This document shows, piece by piece, positions 29,032 to 37,173 of a stretch of 64,000 nt of DNA (positions are counted from its first letter, which is position 1; every line of letters begins with the position of its first letter). Location of the stretch: assembly GCA_021792185.1 (NCBI GenBank), contig JAJYVD010000003.1, forward strand, positions 62,001 through 126,000, given 5' to 3'. A model generated the notes under the pieces. The model saw only the letters and a program-made list of their open reading frames with translations. It searched no databases and had not been told where the DNA came from. The translations under genes and the position numbers were made by a program. Source of the DNA: Nitrospirota bacterium (GTDB lineage Bacteria; Nitrospirota; Thermodesulfovibrionia; Thermodesulfovibrionales; Dissulfurispiraceae).

Positions 29032-30012
29032 ATGGGTTTTGCCAAAATTATCAACTCCTTCAAAGACAAAAGAATACTCATTATCGGAGATCTTATCCTT
29101 GACAGGTTCATATACGGTAAGGTCAGCAGGATATCTCCGGAAGCTCCCGTTCCTGTGGTCGATGTGGTCAGCGAATCTTTCCTTCTCGGCGGGGCTGCAA
29201 ATGTGGCGAACAACATTATCGCTCTCGGCGGAAAGGTATCCGTTGCCGGGATCATAGGAAAAGACACCGCCGGAAGAATAATGAAGGGATTGTTCGAAGA
29301 TCGGAATATAAACACAGAAGGAATCATAGAGGACAAGCGGCCTACCACGGTCAAAGCGAGGGTCATAGCTCACAGCCAGCAGGTTGTAAGATTCGACAGG
29401 GAAGACAGGAAAAGGCTCGAAGGGAAAAGCCTTGCGTATCTCACGGATTATATTAAAAAAGCTATTAAAAAGCACGACGCCGTAATTATTTCGGATTATA
29501 AGAAGGGTGTTATATCCTCATCCTTGATTAAGGCAGTGGTGAAATACGCAAAACCGGCTAATACGTTTGTGGCGGTAGATCCCAAGGTAGGGCATTTCCA
29601 CTTTTACAAAAACGTCTCGCTGATAACGCCGAACATCATGGAAGCATCGCATGGCTCTGGCATCGAGATCAAAGACGAAAAAAGCCTGTTAAAGGCCGGA
29701 AAAGCATTGCTTAACAGGCTCGCATGCAAATCCGTCCTTATTACGCGCAGCGAGGAAGGAATGAGCCTGTTTGAGAGAACTTCATCCAAAGATATTAAAG
29801 TTACGCATATCCCCACAGTAGCTCAGAAGGTTTTCGACGTTACCGGCGCCGGAGATACGGTAATAGCAGCCATAGCCCTCGCCAGTACGGCAGGGGCATC
29901 CCTCGAAGACGCGGCAATAATAGCCAACCACGCCGCCGGCATAGTTGTAGGAGAAGTAGGAACCGCGGTCGCAACCCCGGAGACGCTTCTTAAATCATTA
30001 AAAAATGCCTAA
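29032..30012 (+). CDS. rfaE1: D-glycero-beta-D-manno-heptose-7-phosphate kinase
   Basis: Kinase (RfaE domain I, HldA) making heptose-1,7-bisphosphate for the LPS inner core. 326 residues from ATG 29032, where MGFAKIINSFKDKRILIIGDLILDRFIYGKVSR... aligns with the usual start; the open frame reaches further upstream but would run through the promoter region, and ATG 29011 is the only other good choice. The PfkB catalytic GAGD motif is DVTGAGDTVIAA near residue 268. No fused nucleotidyltransferase (domain II), so a separate RfaE2 is expected elsewhere. Confidence 0.92.
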   Translation: MGFAKIINSFKDKRILIIGDLILDRFIYGKVSRISPEAPVPVVDVVSESFLLGGAANVANNIIALGGKVSVAGIIGKDTAGRIMKGLFEDRNINTEGIIEDKRPTTVKARVIAHSQQVVRFDREDRKRLEGKSLAYLTDYIKKAIKKHDAVIISDYKKGVISSSLIKAVVKYAKPANTFVAVDPKVGHFHFYKNVSLITPNIMEASHGSGIEIKDEKSLLKAGKALLNRLACKSVLITRSEEGMSLFERTSSKDIKVTHIPTVAQKVFDVTGAGDTVIAAIALASTAGASLEDAAIIANHAAGIVVGEVGTAVATPETLLKSLKNA

Positions 30013-31036
30013 AGCAATCGCGTTATATTCAGGAGGCCTCGACAGCACCCTTGCCATATTGGTAGCCATGAGGCAGGGGATAGAGGTTACAGCTATAACT
30101 TTTCTCAACCACTTCGGATGCGATATATCAGACAAATCCTCATGCTCGAAGGATCCGTTTTCAGCAGCGCAGAAATTCGGATTCGAGGTAAAGCTCTGCC
30201 ATCTTGCGGATAAGTTCATGGATATCGTGAAAAACCCGAAGTTCGGACACGGGAAGAACATGAACCCCTGCATAGATTGCAGGATATTGATGCTGAGAGA
30301 AGCCGCGGAACTAATGAAAATGCGCGGCGCGGACTTTATCATAACAGGCGAGGTTCTTGGGCAAAGGCCGATGAGCCAGAGAAGAGACACATTCCCGAAA
30401 ATAGACAGGGAAGCAGGGTTGAAGGGTTATGTTCTCAGGCCTTTGAGCGCGAGGCTTTTAAAGCCTACTATTGCGGAAGAATCCGGGCTTGTTGACAGGG
30501 AACAACTTTGCGGTTTTCACGGCAGGTCAAGGAAGCCACAGATGGCTTTGGCAAACGAATTCGGCTTGACCGAATACCCTGCCCCGGCAGGTGGATGCCT
30601 TTTAACCGACCCGATATTTTCTTATCGCCTGAAGGAATTGCTTAAGCATAACCCCGACCCTTCAATAAAAGACATAAGCCTTTTAAGGCTCGGCAGGCAT
30701 TTCAGGATTTCTGAAAATATGAAGGTCATCGTAGGAAGGAATGAACGGGAAAATAATGTCATAGAAGGATTAGCGGAAAAAACCGACCATCTCTTTTGGG
30801 TTGAAGGATACGGCAGCCCGCTGACGATTATCTGCGGCAACGCGACAGAAGACGATATAAATCTTGCGGCATCGATATGCGCGCGTTATTCGGACGCTAA
30901 AAAACTGCCGGAGGTTGATGTAACAGTATCGGCTAATGGGGTTAAATATACGATTAAAACACCGTCCGCCGATAATGCGGTTTTGAATGAACATATGGTG
31001 CAGCCGGAGAAAAAATTAAAAACCGCCTCCATATAA
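30005..31036 (+). CDS. PP-loop (ThiI/MnmA-like) protein with NFACT-R/DUF814 C-terminal domain
   Basis: 343 residues. The N-terminal ATP-pyrophosphatase loop is LYSGGLDSTLA (residues 7-17), with CIDCR near 91-95 and CGF near 165 as possible sulfur-relay cysteines; GGCLLTDPIFSYRLKEL marks the second part. The C-terminal 100 residues look like DUF814. Such proteins are often annotated as tRNA 2-thiouridylase-like; a tRNA or sulfur-transfer role is likely but the substrate is not established. Overlaps the heptose kinase gene by 8 bases. Confidence 0.8.
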   Translation: MPKAIALYSGGLDSTLAILVAMRQGIEVTAITFLNHFGCDISDKSSCSKDPFSAAQKFGFEVKLCHLADKFMDIVKNPKFGHGKNMNPCIDCRILMLREAAELMKMRGADFIITGEVLGQRPMSQRRDTFPKIDREAGLKGYVLRPLSARLLKPTIAEESGLVDREQLCGFHGRSRKPQMALANEFGLTEYPAPAGGCLLTDPIFSYRLKELLKHNPDPSIKDISLLRLGRHFRISENMKVIVGRNERENNVIEGLAEKTDHLFWVEGYGSPLTIICGNATEDDINLAASICARYSDAKKLPEVDVTVSANGVKYTIKTPSADNAVLNEHMVQPEKKLKTASI

Positions 31037-31050
31037 GCTATAATATAGAC

Positions 31051-31242
31051 ATGCATAAAAAATCTTTACTCCAGACAAACCCTTATCTGAAAAATCCGGA
31101 AAAGCGCAGGGAAATAATCGAGACTGTTGTGCGCTCTTCTTCATCAATTGAAGGAGTTCATATTGCTGTCGAGGAGGCGCTTTCTAAAACACGCGCCGCT
31201 ATTTCCCAAGCGTCCGTCTCGTTCTCAAAAGAACGGCGCTGA
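31051..31242 (+). CDS. Small Fic-inhibitor-like protein (candidate antitoxin)
   Basis: 63 residues, start ATG 31051 preceded at 6 bases by TATAAT and no ribosome site. Residues 30-35 read SSSIEG, matching the (S/T)xxxE(G/N) motif by which Fic antitoxins block the ATP site of Fic enzymes. The N-terminal part (KSLLQTNPYLKNPEKRREIIETVVRSSSSIEG) looks like a family of short proteins; the last 20 residues are encoded inside the 3' end of the convergent Fic gene and may be accidental. Its job as inhibitor of that Fic protein is inference from motif and position. Confidence 0.6.
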   Translation: MHKKSLLQTNPYLKNPEKRREIIETVVRSSSSIEGVHIAVEEALSKTRAAISQASVSFSKERR

Positions 31243-31849
31243 AAACCTTTTTCATCGGCTCATAATCCTGACTTGCACTCGCTTGAACAGCAGCAAAATA
31301 TGCCTTTCTCATCTTGCCGCTAATCCCTGCAAAGTCGAGGCCGGGCAGCCCTGCCTGTAATGCCATTAAAACAGTAAGCAATCTCCCGACCCTCCCATTC
31401 CCTTCTCTGAAAGGATGAATCAGCATCAATTCACCGTGGACTACAGACAGCGCTGTTATTAAATCATCATCCTTAGCGAACAAGCAGGGCGTATACTTCC
31501 GCAATAGTCCTTTCTCAAATTCCTGCATCATCTTCGGTAGTTGGGCTGCCGCAGCAAAAGGGAAACCGTCTTTTGTAATGTTTACTTGCCGATAGCGGCC
31601 GGCCCATTCGTATACATCGCCGAGCCATGTCTTATGCATCCGGCAAATGTCATTTGCAGTAAAACAGTGGGTCTTTGAGAACATATCCATGAGAACAGGT
31701 ATTGCAAGTGCATACTTCTCTACTTCGACAACATCCAGCTCGCGTCTGCGTGTGATATGCAGAAGATTTTTCAGCACCCTTCCCCGTGAGCCGGGCTCGA
31801 ACTGGTCTTCAACCAAATGCGACGTTTTATAGCGTTGAGATTTTTTCAT
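31199..31849 (-). CDS. Fic/DOC family protein
   Basis: 216 residues from ATG 31849 (MKKSQRYKTSHLVEDQFEPGS), chosen over the GTG at 31885 because AGGAAG lies just upstream. The catalytic motif HPFREGNGRVGR is near residues 141-152 and the flap region is YRQVNITKDGFPFAAAAQLP. No inhibitory (S/T)xxxE(G/N) helix is visible inside it, so it should need a separate inhibitor (class I-like). The convergent small gene, overlapping its 3' end by 44 bases, carries exactly such a motif. Confidence 0.85.
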   Translation of the reverse strand: MKKSQRYKTSHLVEDQFEPGSRGRVLKNLLHITRRRELDVVEVEKYALAIPVLMDMFSKTHCFTANDICRMHKTWLGDVYEWAGRYRQVNITKDGFPFAAAAQLPKMMQEFEKGLLRKYTPCLFAKDDDLITALSVVHGELMLIHPFREGNGRVGRLLTVLMALQAGLPGLDFAGISGKMRKAYFAAVQASASQDYEPMKKVFSAVLLRTRRTLGK

Positions 31850-31971
31850 TCTTCCTACTCTCTGTGCAATGGGTAGTGTATCCACCCTTTTTTATTATTC
31901 ACATATTACCACAAAACATTGGATGCTGTGATTGATTTGCAGAGTTTTTTTCTTCTCAAATATTGCGTGAT

Positions 31972-31990
31972 ATGATAATATTTTTATCAT
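31972..31990. promoter_or_regulatory. Dyad ATGATAA-N5-TTATCAT
   Basis: Perfect 7+7 inverted repeat in the 200-base gap between the Fic gene and the HEPN-like gene. It could be an operator for either divergent gene. Nothing else was recognised in 31850-32046. Confidence 0.35.
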
Positions 31991-32046
31991 GGGGGGAGAA
32001 AATATCAAGGTGGTTATTAATAATTGTTAACCGGTAATACATGATT

Positions 32047-32826
32047 ATGAAAGACACATACGATATACGAACAATAATGCTTCAGGTCATTCACGATCAG
32101 CAGCCAAAAGGGCCAACAGACAGACAATTGCAACAAGGCTCTGTCCTTGAAGAAACCAAACGCCGATTAGGCGTAACTTATGACCTCACGAAAGAACAGG
32201 CTATTCTCACGACTTGGCATGATCTTTTTAGAACTGGTTACTTAGCATGGGGGTTAAATATCACAAATCCTAATTCTCCTTTTTTTCATGTGTCAGAGAG
32301 CGGCAGACGTGCTCTTGCATCGTTAAGCCGCGATCCGGGTAACCCCGCTGGCTATTTGCGCCATTTAGCAGCCATCGCGACACTTAATCCCATTGGGTAT
32401 TCCTATTTGAAAGAGGGGCTTGAGTGCTATATGGCTGGGCTTTATAAAGCTGCCGCGGTCATGGTTGGAGGGGCTACAGAAAATATCATTCTTGAACTCC
32501 GCGACGTTACGGTTCAGAAATTAATTTCGCTTGGCAAGCCGATACCAAAAAAAATGAATGATTGGAAAATCAAAACTGTATCAGACACCTTGTACAATTT
32601 CCTTGATGGCTATAAATCGCAGTTTGTACCTGAACTACGTGATGAGTTTGAAGCTTATTGGACAGCATTCGCACAACAGATTAGGGCCGTAAGAAATGAT
32701 GCTGGGCATCCAACAAGCGTTGATCCTGTTACGCCCGACACTGTCTATGCATCTCTACTTATCTTTCCTGAACTTGCAAAGCTGGCGGATAAATTAAGAA
32801 CCTGGGTTACCAATGATTTTATATAA
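32047..32826 (+). CDS. Hypothetical protein, winged-helix plus HEPN-like domain
   Basis: 259 residues from ATG 32047 (32041 is also possible). The N-terminal 90 residues look like a winged helix ending in FFHVSESGRRAL. The C-terminal half is all-helical with YMAGLYKAAAVMVGGATENIIL and an R-x4-H motif, RNDAGH near residue 215, as in HEPN RNases and DUF4145-like proteins. I do not recognise a named family. It stands in an accessory block with Fic and HepT/MntA, so a defence or stress role is possible. Confidence 0.55.
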   Translation: MKDTYDIRTIMLQVIHDQQPKGPTDRQLQQGSVLEETKRRLGVTYDLTKEQAILTTWHDLFRTGYLAWGLNITNPNSPFFHVSESGRRALASLSRDPGNPAGYLRHLAAIATLNPIGYSYLKEGLECYMAGLYKAAAVMVGGATENIILELRDVTVQKLISLGKPIPKKMNDWKIKTVSDTLYNFLDGYKSQFVPELRDEFEAYWTAFAQQIRAVRNDAGHPTSVDPVTPDTVYASLLIFPELAKLADKLRTWVTNDFI

Positions 32827-32935
32827 ATACATAGTTAACACAAAAATCCTGCATATGCGAGATTACCGTTTTTTGTTTTTAGATTATATGTTAACCTGCG
32901 CTGCTGATTTAGCGCATTAACTGAGATAATAAATT

Positions 32936-33574
32936 ATGATTGACAATAATGCGATCACCATATATCTGGCAAAAATGGAAGAGGTAAAGCGTCGTTTAGC
33001 CTTCTCCGAGCAACAGCTCTTCGATTACGGTAAAACTAAAAACCTGCATTATTTGGAAAACTCGATCCTACATCTCCGTAAAGTACTGGAAAGCATAGCT
33101 TACGCTTCAATCGCGCCAAATAAAAAGGCATATTCCGAACTTAGGGCGCGTTCAGATAAGCCAGTCGATTTCAGAAAGGACTATAATGGGCGCAAGATTC
33201 TTGAACAATTAGCAATGATCAATAAAGATTTTTATCCAATTCCTTTGGAAAAACCCAGTCAAGTCAGTCCAAATCAGTGGCATTTTGAAAGAAAGAAAAA
33301 GGATTTTTTAACAAAGAAACGTTTTGAGCGCGTCTATGATCGTCTCGGTAAATACTTGCACTCTGACAATCCATGGGATAATGATAAAGGATATCTAAAT
33401 TTGGCTAAAGAATTACCAGCTATCTACAACGAGATCAGGACCTTGCTGTCTTTGCACTTTACAGTAATTCGAGATGGAGGGTTTGGTGGGATTTGGGTCA
33501 TAGAGTTTGGCAGTAACAGCTCTCCATCTCGTGTAATTACTGCAATAGCAAAGGATGAATTTGTTGTAATCTAA
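32936..33574 (+). CDS. Hypothetical protein, helical, HEPN-like in part
   Basis: 212 residues, not recognised. Residues 15-60 are a predicted helical hairpin (FSEQQLFDYGKTKNLHYLENSILHLRKVLESIAYAS); YDRLGKYLHSDNPWDNDKGY near 140-160 recalls the conserved C-terminal part of HEPN-like or abortive-infection proteins. The last 40 residues look like beta strands. It lies 109 bases after the previous HEPN-like gene on the same strand; the pair may form one accessory unit. Confidence 0.5.
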   Translation: MIDNNAITIYLAKMEEVKRRLAFSEQQLFDYGKTKNLHYLENSILHLRKVLESIAYASIAPNKKAYSELRARSDKPVDFRKDYNGRKILEQLAMINKDFYPIPLEKPSQVSPNQWHFERKKKDFLTKKRFERVYDRLGKYLHSDNPWDNDKGYLNLAKELPAIYNEIRTLLSLHFTVIRDGGFGGIWVIEFGSNSSPSRVITAIAKDEFVVI

Positions 33575-33669
33575 AGATTTACGGTTATCAAGCGGCTCGA
33601 CGGTGACCGGGAATAGCCTATTACTTTTTCAAGTGCCCAGGGCGTCAGCCTTGTGTGCTTGTCTGGGTT

Positions 33670-33856
33670 TCAAACAGACACACTCGGTTGTTTTCTTTCC
33701 GACATAAAGTCATCGGAAAACTTATCAAGGCTATTAAATAAGGATTCCCAACCGCTCTTATTTACAGTTACATTATTATCTTCGAATCTAAACTCCTTGT
33801 TTCTTACAATCTTACAGCCACGCCGATAAAGAAAAAATTTGAAACGATAATCTGAA
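33670..33856 (-). pseudogene. vapB antitoxin remnant
   Basis: An uninterrupted minus-strand frame without a usable start codon, beginning immediately after, and in the same frame as, the hepT stop. It reads ...VRNKEFRFEDNNVTVNKSGW, then ESLFNSLDKFSDDFMSERKQP-stop. The part VR-KEFRF and the tail W-x2-F/LF...S-DDFM-ER-QP match the C-terminal half of VapB antitoxins (AbrB-like type). About ten residues between the two parts and the whole N-terminus are missing, and no vapC follows. A decayed TA module. Confidence 0.55.
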
Positions 33857-33858
33857 AG

Positions 33859-34287
33859 TTATTGCAGTCCTTCCATAAAAGACAGTATTTCCCTTGCGAA
33901 CTCTTTAAAAATAGCGGGCGATTTTTTATAGTTCCGGTGCACCTCATTTATATCTATGCCGAGGTATTCATGAACAAGAATATTTCTGAAGCCCCCGAAC
34001 CCTTCAATTTTTTCAAAAAGATTTTTTGATATTACCCCCTTTTCTCGCAGGAGATGCAGGGAGTCCTCATATGTTTCAGGGTATACATGAAATCTTGATG
34101 CAAGTATATGGTCGGCTATGTCAAAGACTATATTTGCGGCAGCTATAAGCCCCCTTTCAATAACCCAGCGCTTAGAAAGGGAAGCATCCAAATCTTCCTG
34201 TGTAATCTCCTTATACAGCGACAGTTCTTCTGTTACTGTGTCCAGCTCTTTGAGCCTTTCCTGTATGATTTCAGGTTTAAAGACCAA
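33859..34287 (-). CDS. hepT: HepT-like HEPN toxin (DUF86)
   Basis: 142 residues, all-helical, with the HEPN RNase motif RX4HXY as RNILVHEY (Arg101, His106, Tyr108). In HepT/MntA pairs the HEPN toxin is silenced by AMPylation of the Tyr by MntA. The TTG start overlaps the mntA 3' end by 11 bases, so the two are coupled. All motif residues are present, so the toxin looks active. Confidence 0.88.
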   Translation of the reverse strand: MVFKPEIIQERLKELDTVTEELSLYKEITQEDLDASLSKRWVIERGLIAAANIVFDIADHILASRFHVYPETYEDSLHLLREKGVISKNLFEKIEGFGGFRNILVHEYLGIDINEVHRNYKKSPAIFKEFAREILSFMEGLQ

Positions 34288-34699
34288 CGCCGAGATTCTC
34301 CTTTAGGAGTTTTAATTGCCTGCTTTTTACAGGGCGTAAATCCTGATACTGTTTTATCACGCTCAATTCAAAAAGATTTTCGCTCTCTGTATTTATTTTG
34401 TAAATGAGCTTTCCTGATTGAAGAACCTCAAATGCGGTTGAGACCGGCGCTTCTTTAAGATTTACGATGTCGAGTCTCCATGTCCCGAGCTTTTTCTGCA
34501 TCTCTTCCCTTAGAACCGGGAAGTCCCCATCGTACAGGAGCGCAATATCGACATCTTCACCTTTTTTATTCAATAAAGAGCCGAAAAGATAGGCAAGGGT
34601 TACATTTTTCTCTTTAAAAATAGTGTTGAGCCCATGTATTCTTTCAAGAATGTCATCGGGTAATGGGCGATGCCTGCTCCATCTTTGCTTTATTCCCAT
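34277..34699 (-). CDS. mntA: MntA-like nucleotidyltransferase antitoxin with a shortened active-site loop
   Basis: 140 residues. The nucleotidyltransferase signature is FGSLLNKKGEDVDIALL: Gly40-Ser41 and Asp49/Asp51. Only 7 residues separate GS from DxD instead of the usual 10, while the other MNT protein in this window (4902-5222) has the normal 10. A third acidic residue on the next strand may be Asp75 (WRLDIVNL). It precedes hepT in the usual order. A TATACT box lies 6 bases before the ATG and there is no ribosome site, suggesting a leaderless message. Confidence 0.82.
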   Translation of the reverse strand: MGIKQRWSRHRPLPDDILERIHGLNTIFKEKNVTLAYLFGSLLNKKGEDVDIALLYDGDFPVLREEMQKKLGTWRLDIVNLKEAPVSTAFEVLQSGKLIYKINTESENLFELSVIKQYQDLRPVKSRQLKLLKENLGVGL

Positions 34700-34738
34700 A
34701 AGGTAAGTATACCAGAAAAATTTCCAGTTAAGTTAGTA

Positions 34739-35593
34739 CTACAGCCTTACGGCCACGCCTTTATCTTTCAGATATTCCTTTGCCTGTTTGACCGTATATT
34801 CGCGGTAGTGAAAGATTGATGCTGCTAACACCGCGTCTGCTTTGCCGATTGAAATACCCTCATAAAGATGCTCTAAATTTCCGACGCCTCCTGATGCGAT
34901 TACTGGAATAGATACCGATTCGGAAATCGCACGGGTAAGCTCAAGGTCAAACCCTTCCTTTGTCCCGTCCCTATCCATGCTTGTCAGGAGTATCTCTCCG
35001 GCGCCGAGCTCTTCCATGTATTTAGCCCATTCAACTGCATTTATTCCCTTTGGCCTTCTGCCTCCGTGAGTATAGACCTCCCATGCCTTTTCAGATGGGT
35101 TTTCGATAAAAAGTCTCTGCTTTAACTCGGAAGAAGCATTCAGCCATTCCGGAACTTCTCTTTTTTGGTCTATTTCAAATCTTGAGTCATGCACACGCTT
35201 TGCGTCTATGGCAACGACTATGCACTGACTCCCGAAACGCTCTGCCGCCGCTTTTATGAACTCGGGATTATTCACCGCTGTTGTGTTTATCGAAACTTTG
35301 TCGCATCCGGCATTTAACAAATCTCTTATATCGTCGAGTATCTTTATGCCTCCGCCGACGGTAAGCGGCATAAACACATCGGTTGCTGTCTTTTCGACTA
35401 CGTCGAGGATTATCTTTCTCTTTTCATGGGATGCTGTTATATCGAGAAATACAAGCTCATCCGCGCCCTGCTCGTCATAAAATATGGCGTTATCAACAGG
35501 GTCTCCCGCATCCCTGATATTCACGAAATTTACGCCTTTTACAACCCTTCCGTCCCTTACATCGAGACACGGGATTATTCTCTTTGCAAGCAT
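34739..35593 (-). CDS. hisF: Imidazole glycerol phosphate synthase cyclase subunit HisF, with an insertion
   Basis: Cyclase half of IGP synthase in histidine synthesis. Catalytic Asp11 (PCLDVRDG) and Asp130 (VVAIDAKR) are present, with the phosphate-binding ends VIASGGVGN and [11 protein letters not shown]. Length 284 against about 250-255 in most bacteria: roughly 30 extra residues (about 138-169, [20 protein letters not shown] and on) sit in the loop after strand 5, before WEVYTHGG. The start overlaps the hisA stop as TAATG. Confidence 0.95.
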   Translation of the reverse strand: MLAKRIIPCLDVRDGRVVKGVNFVNIRDAGDPVDNAIFYDEQGADELVFLDITASHEKRKIILDVVEKTATDVFMPLTVGGGIKILDDIRDLLNAGCDKVSINTTAVNNPEFIKAAAERFGSQCIVVAIDAKRVHDSRFEIDQKREVPEWLNASSELKQRLFIENPSEKAWEVYTHGGRRPKGINAVEWAKYMEELGAGEILLTSMDRDGTKEGFDLELTRAISESVSIPVIASGGVGNLEHLYEGISIGKADAVLAASIFHYREYTVKQAKEYLKDKGVAVRL

Positions 35594-36312
35594 TAAGCCT
35601 CCGTAATTCTTATCGCCTCTTTCAGATCTACCGCGCCTGAATACAAGGCCTTTCCTGTTATAGCTCCCCAGAGGTTTTTTATACCGAGCAAATTCTTTAT
35701 GTCATTTATGGACGATACGCCGCCCGATGCTATTACCGGTATATTCAGGTATTCGACCATTTCGCGGGTCGCTTCAATATTAGGGCCTGTCATCATTCCG
35801 TCCTTTGATATGTCGGTATAAATAATGCCCGCCGCGCCATAATCCTGTATTCTTATTGCGAGGTCTTTTGCCTTGACCTCTGTAACCTCAACCCATCCCT
35901 TGACTGCAACAAGACCGTTTTTGGCATCTATTCCGACAAGCACTTTACCCGGATGCTTCTTGCAGGCCTCTTTGACAAGTTCCGGTTTTTCTATCGCCAC
36001 AGTGCCGAGGATAACACGGTTTACGCCTAATGAGACGAGGCGGTCGATCCTCTCCATATCCCTTATCCCGCCCCCGACCTCTATATCCATGCTTACGGCT
36101 TCCCTTATTTTGCGTATGCTCTCGAAATTTTTCTGGTTGCCTGTAAACGCTCCGTCGAGGTCAACTACATGAAGGAGTTTTGCGCCGCACGACTCCCATT
36201 TTTCGGCGGTTGACGCAGGATCGTCGGAATAAACCGTGGCATCTTCCTTCTTGCCCTGAAGGAGCCTTACGCACAGCCCGTCTTTCAAATCTATTGCAGG
36301 AATCACTATCAT
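35593..36312 (-). CDS. hisA: Phosphoribosyl-formimino-AICAR ribotide isomerase HisA
   Basis: Amadori isomerase of histidine synthesis, 239 residues from the ATG at 36312 ([12 protein letters not shown], catalytic Asp8); the second catalytic Asp is in VGIDAKNG. The in-frame start at 36327 is less likely since the family begins at MIVIPA. A TATATT lies 5 bases before this ATG. hisA and hisF are paired; hisD is 15 kb away, so the pathway genes are scattered. Confidence 0.95.
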   Translation of the reverse strand: MIVIPAIDLKDGLCVRLLQGKKEDATVYSDDPASTAEKWESCGAKLLHVVDLDGAFTGNQKNFESIRKIREAVSMDIEVGGGIRDMERIDRLVSLGVNRVILGTVAIEKPELVKEACKKHPGKVLVGIDAKNGLVAVKGWVEVTEVKAKDLAIRIQDYGAAGIIYTDISKDGMMTGPNIEATREMVEYLNIPVIASGGVSSINDIKNLLGIKNLWGAITGKALYSGAVDLKEAIRITEA

Positions 36313-36352
36313 AGGGTAATATAACATAAAGAATCTCTGTCAGTCCGGCGCT

Positions 36353-37102
36353 ATGAAAAAATCTAAAAACATATGCTTCATCGCGGCCTTAATTTTTATG
36401 GTGGGTGCGTTGGCGCAACCGCCATATGCTGCATCTTTCGACATTCCAGAAAAGCTCTCCTACGACCTCACGTGGGCGGGAATTAAGACCGGCGAGGCCT
36501 CACTTGAGATAAGGGACAACGGCTCCCATATACAATTCATATCGAAAGCAGTTTCCGCAGGATGGGTATCGGTCTTTTACAGGGTGGAGGATAATGTGAT
36601 AAGCATTCTTAAAAAGGAAGGGTACGGCAATTTCGCCTTTACGCCGAAAAGCTACCGCTTAAAGGTAAGAGAGGGTAAACACAAAAGAGACAGGGAGATT
36701 GTCTTCGACCACGCGGCAAAAAAGGCCGTATACATAAACCATCTCGACAATAAAAAAACTGAATCCGGCATAAGCGGCTCGACATTCGATCCGCTCTCAA
36801 GCCTTTATTATCTCAGAGGCATACGCCTGGAAGTCGGAAAGCCCGTTTTCATAGATGTATTCGACAGCAAGAAATTATACAAAATGGAAGTGCAGGTTTT
36901 AAGAAAAGAAACGGTAGAAACGCCTTCCGGCACATTTGAAACCATCCTCGTAAAGCCGGTCATGAGATCCGAGGGCATCTTCTACCGAAAAGGGGACATC
37001 CTCATCTGGCTTACCGATGACGAAAAGAGAATACCGATGCTCCTGAAGACAAAGGTTGCGCTCGGCTCGGTAAAGGCAGTGATCACAAACAGCAGATATT
37101 AA
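36353..37102 (+). CDS. DUF3108 periplasmic protein
   Basis: 249 residues with a signal peptide (positively charged MKKSKN, hydrophobic core, cleavage after AYAAS-like PPYAA near residue 27). The mature part matches DUF3108: FDIPEKLSYDLTWAGIKTGEASLEI at the start and RKGDILIWLTDDEKRIPMLLKTKVALGSVKAVI at the end. The family is probably an envelope beta-sheet protein of unknown function, often near lipid or polysaccharide genes. Shares a 40-base divergent promoter region with hisA. Confidence 0.85.
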   Translation: MKKSKNICFIAALIFMVGALAQPPYAASFDIPEKLSYDLTWAGIKTGEASLEIRDNGSHIQFISKAVSAGWVSVFYRVEDNVISILKKEGYGNFAFTPKSYRLKVREGKHKRDREIVFDHAAKKAVYINHLDNKKTESGISGSTFDPLSSLYYLRGIRLEVGKPVFIDVFDSKKLYKMEVQVLRKETVETPSGTFETILVKPVMRSEGIFYRKGDILIWLTDDEKRIPMLLKTKVALGSVKAVITNSRY

Positions 37103-37121
37103 CCCGTTTCCAATAAAAACA

Positions 37122-37151
37122 CTTGACAAGATACGACTAAGGTTTTATCAT
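37122..37151 (+). promoter_or_regulatory. Heat-shock promoter with HAIR-like HspR operator
   Basis: TTGACA (37123-37128), 17-base spacer and TATCAT (37146-37151) make a near-consensus sigma-70-type promoter for dnaJ. Overlapping the -35, CTTGACA-AGATACG-ACTAAGG (37122-37142) resembles the HspR element HAIR, CTTGAGT-N7-ACTCAAG: 5 of 7 positions match in each arm with exactly 7 bases between. Since hspR is in the operon, autoregulation is the natural reading. Confidence 0.6.
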
Positions 37152-37173
37152 ATGAATAACAAGAGGTGATAAA

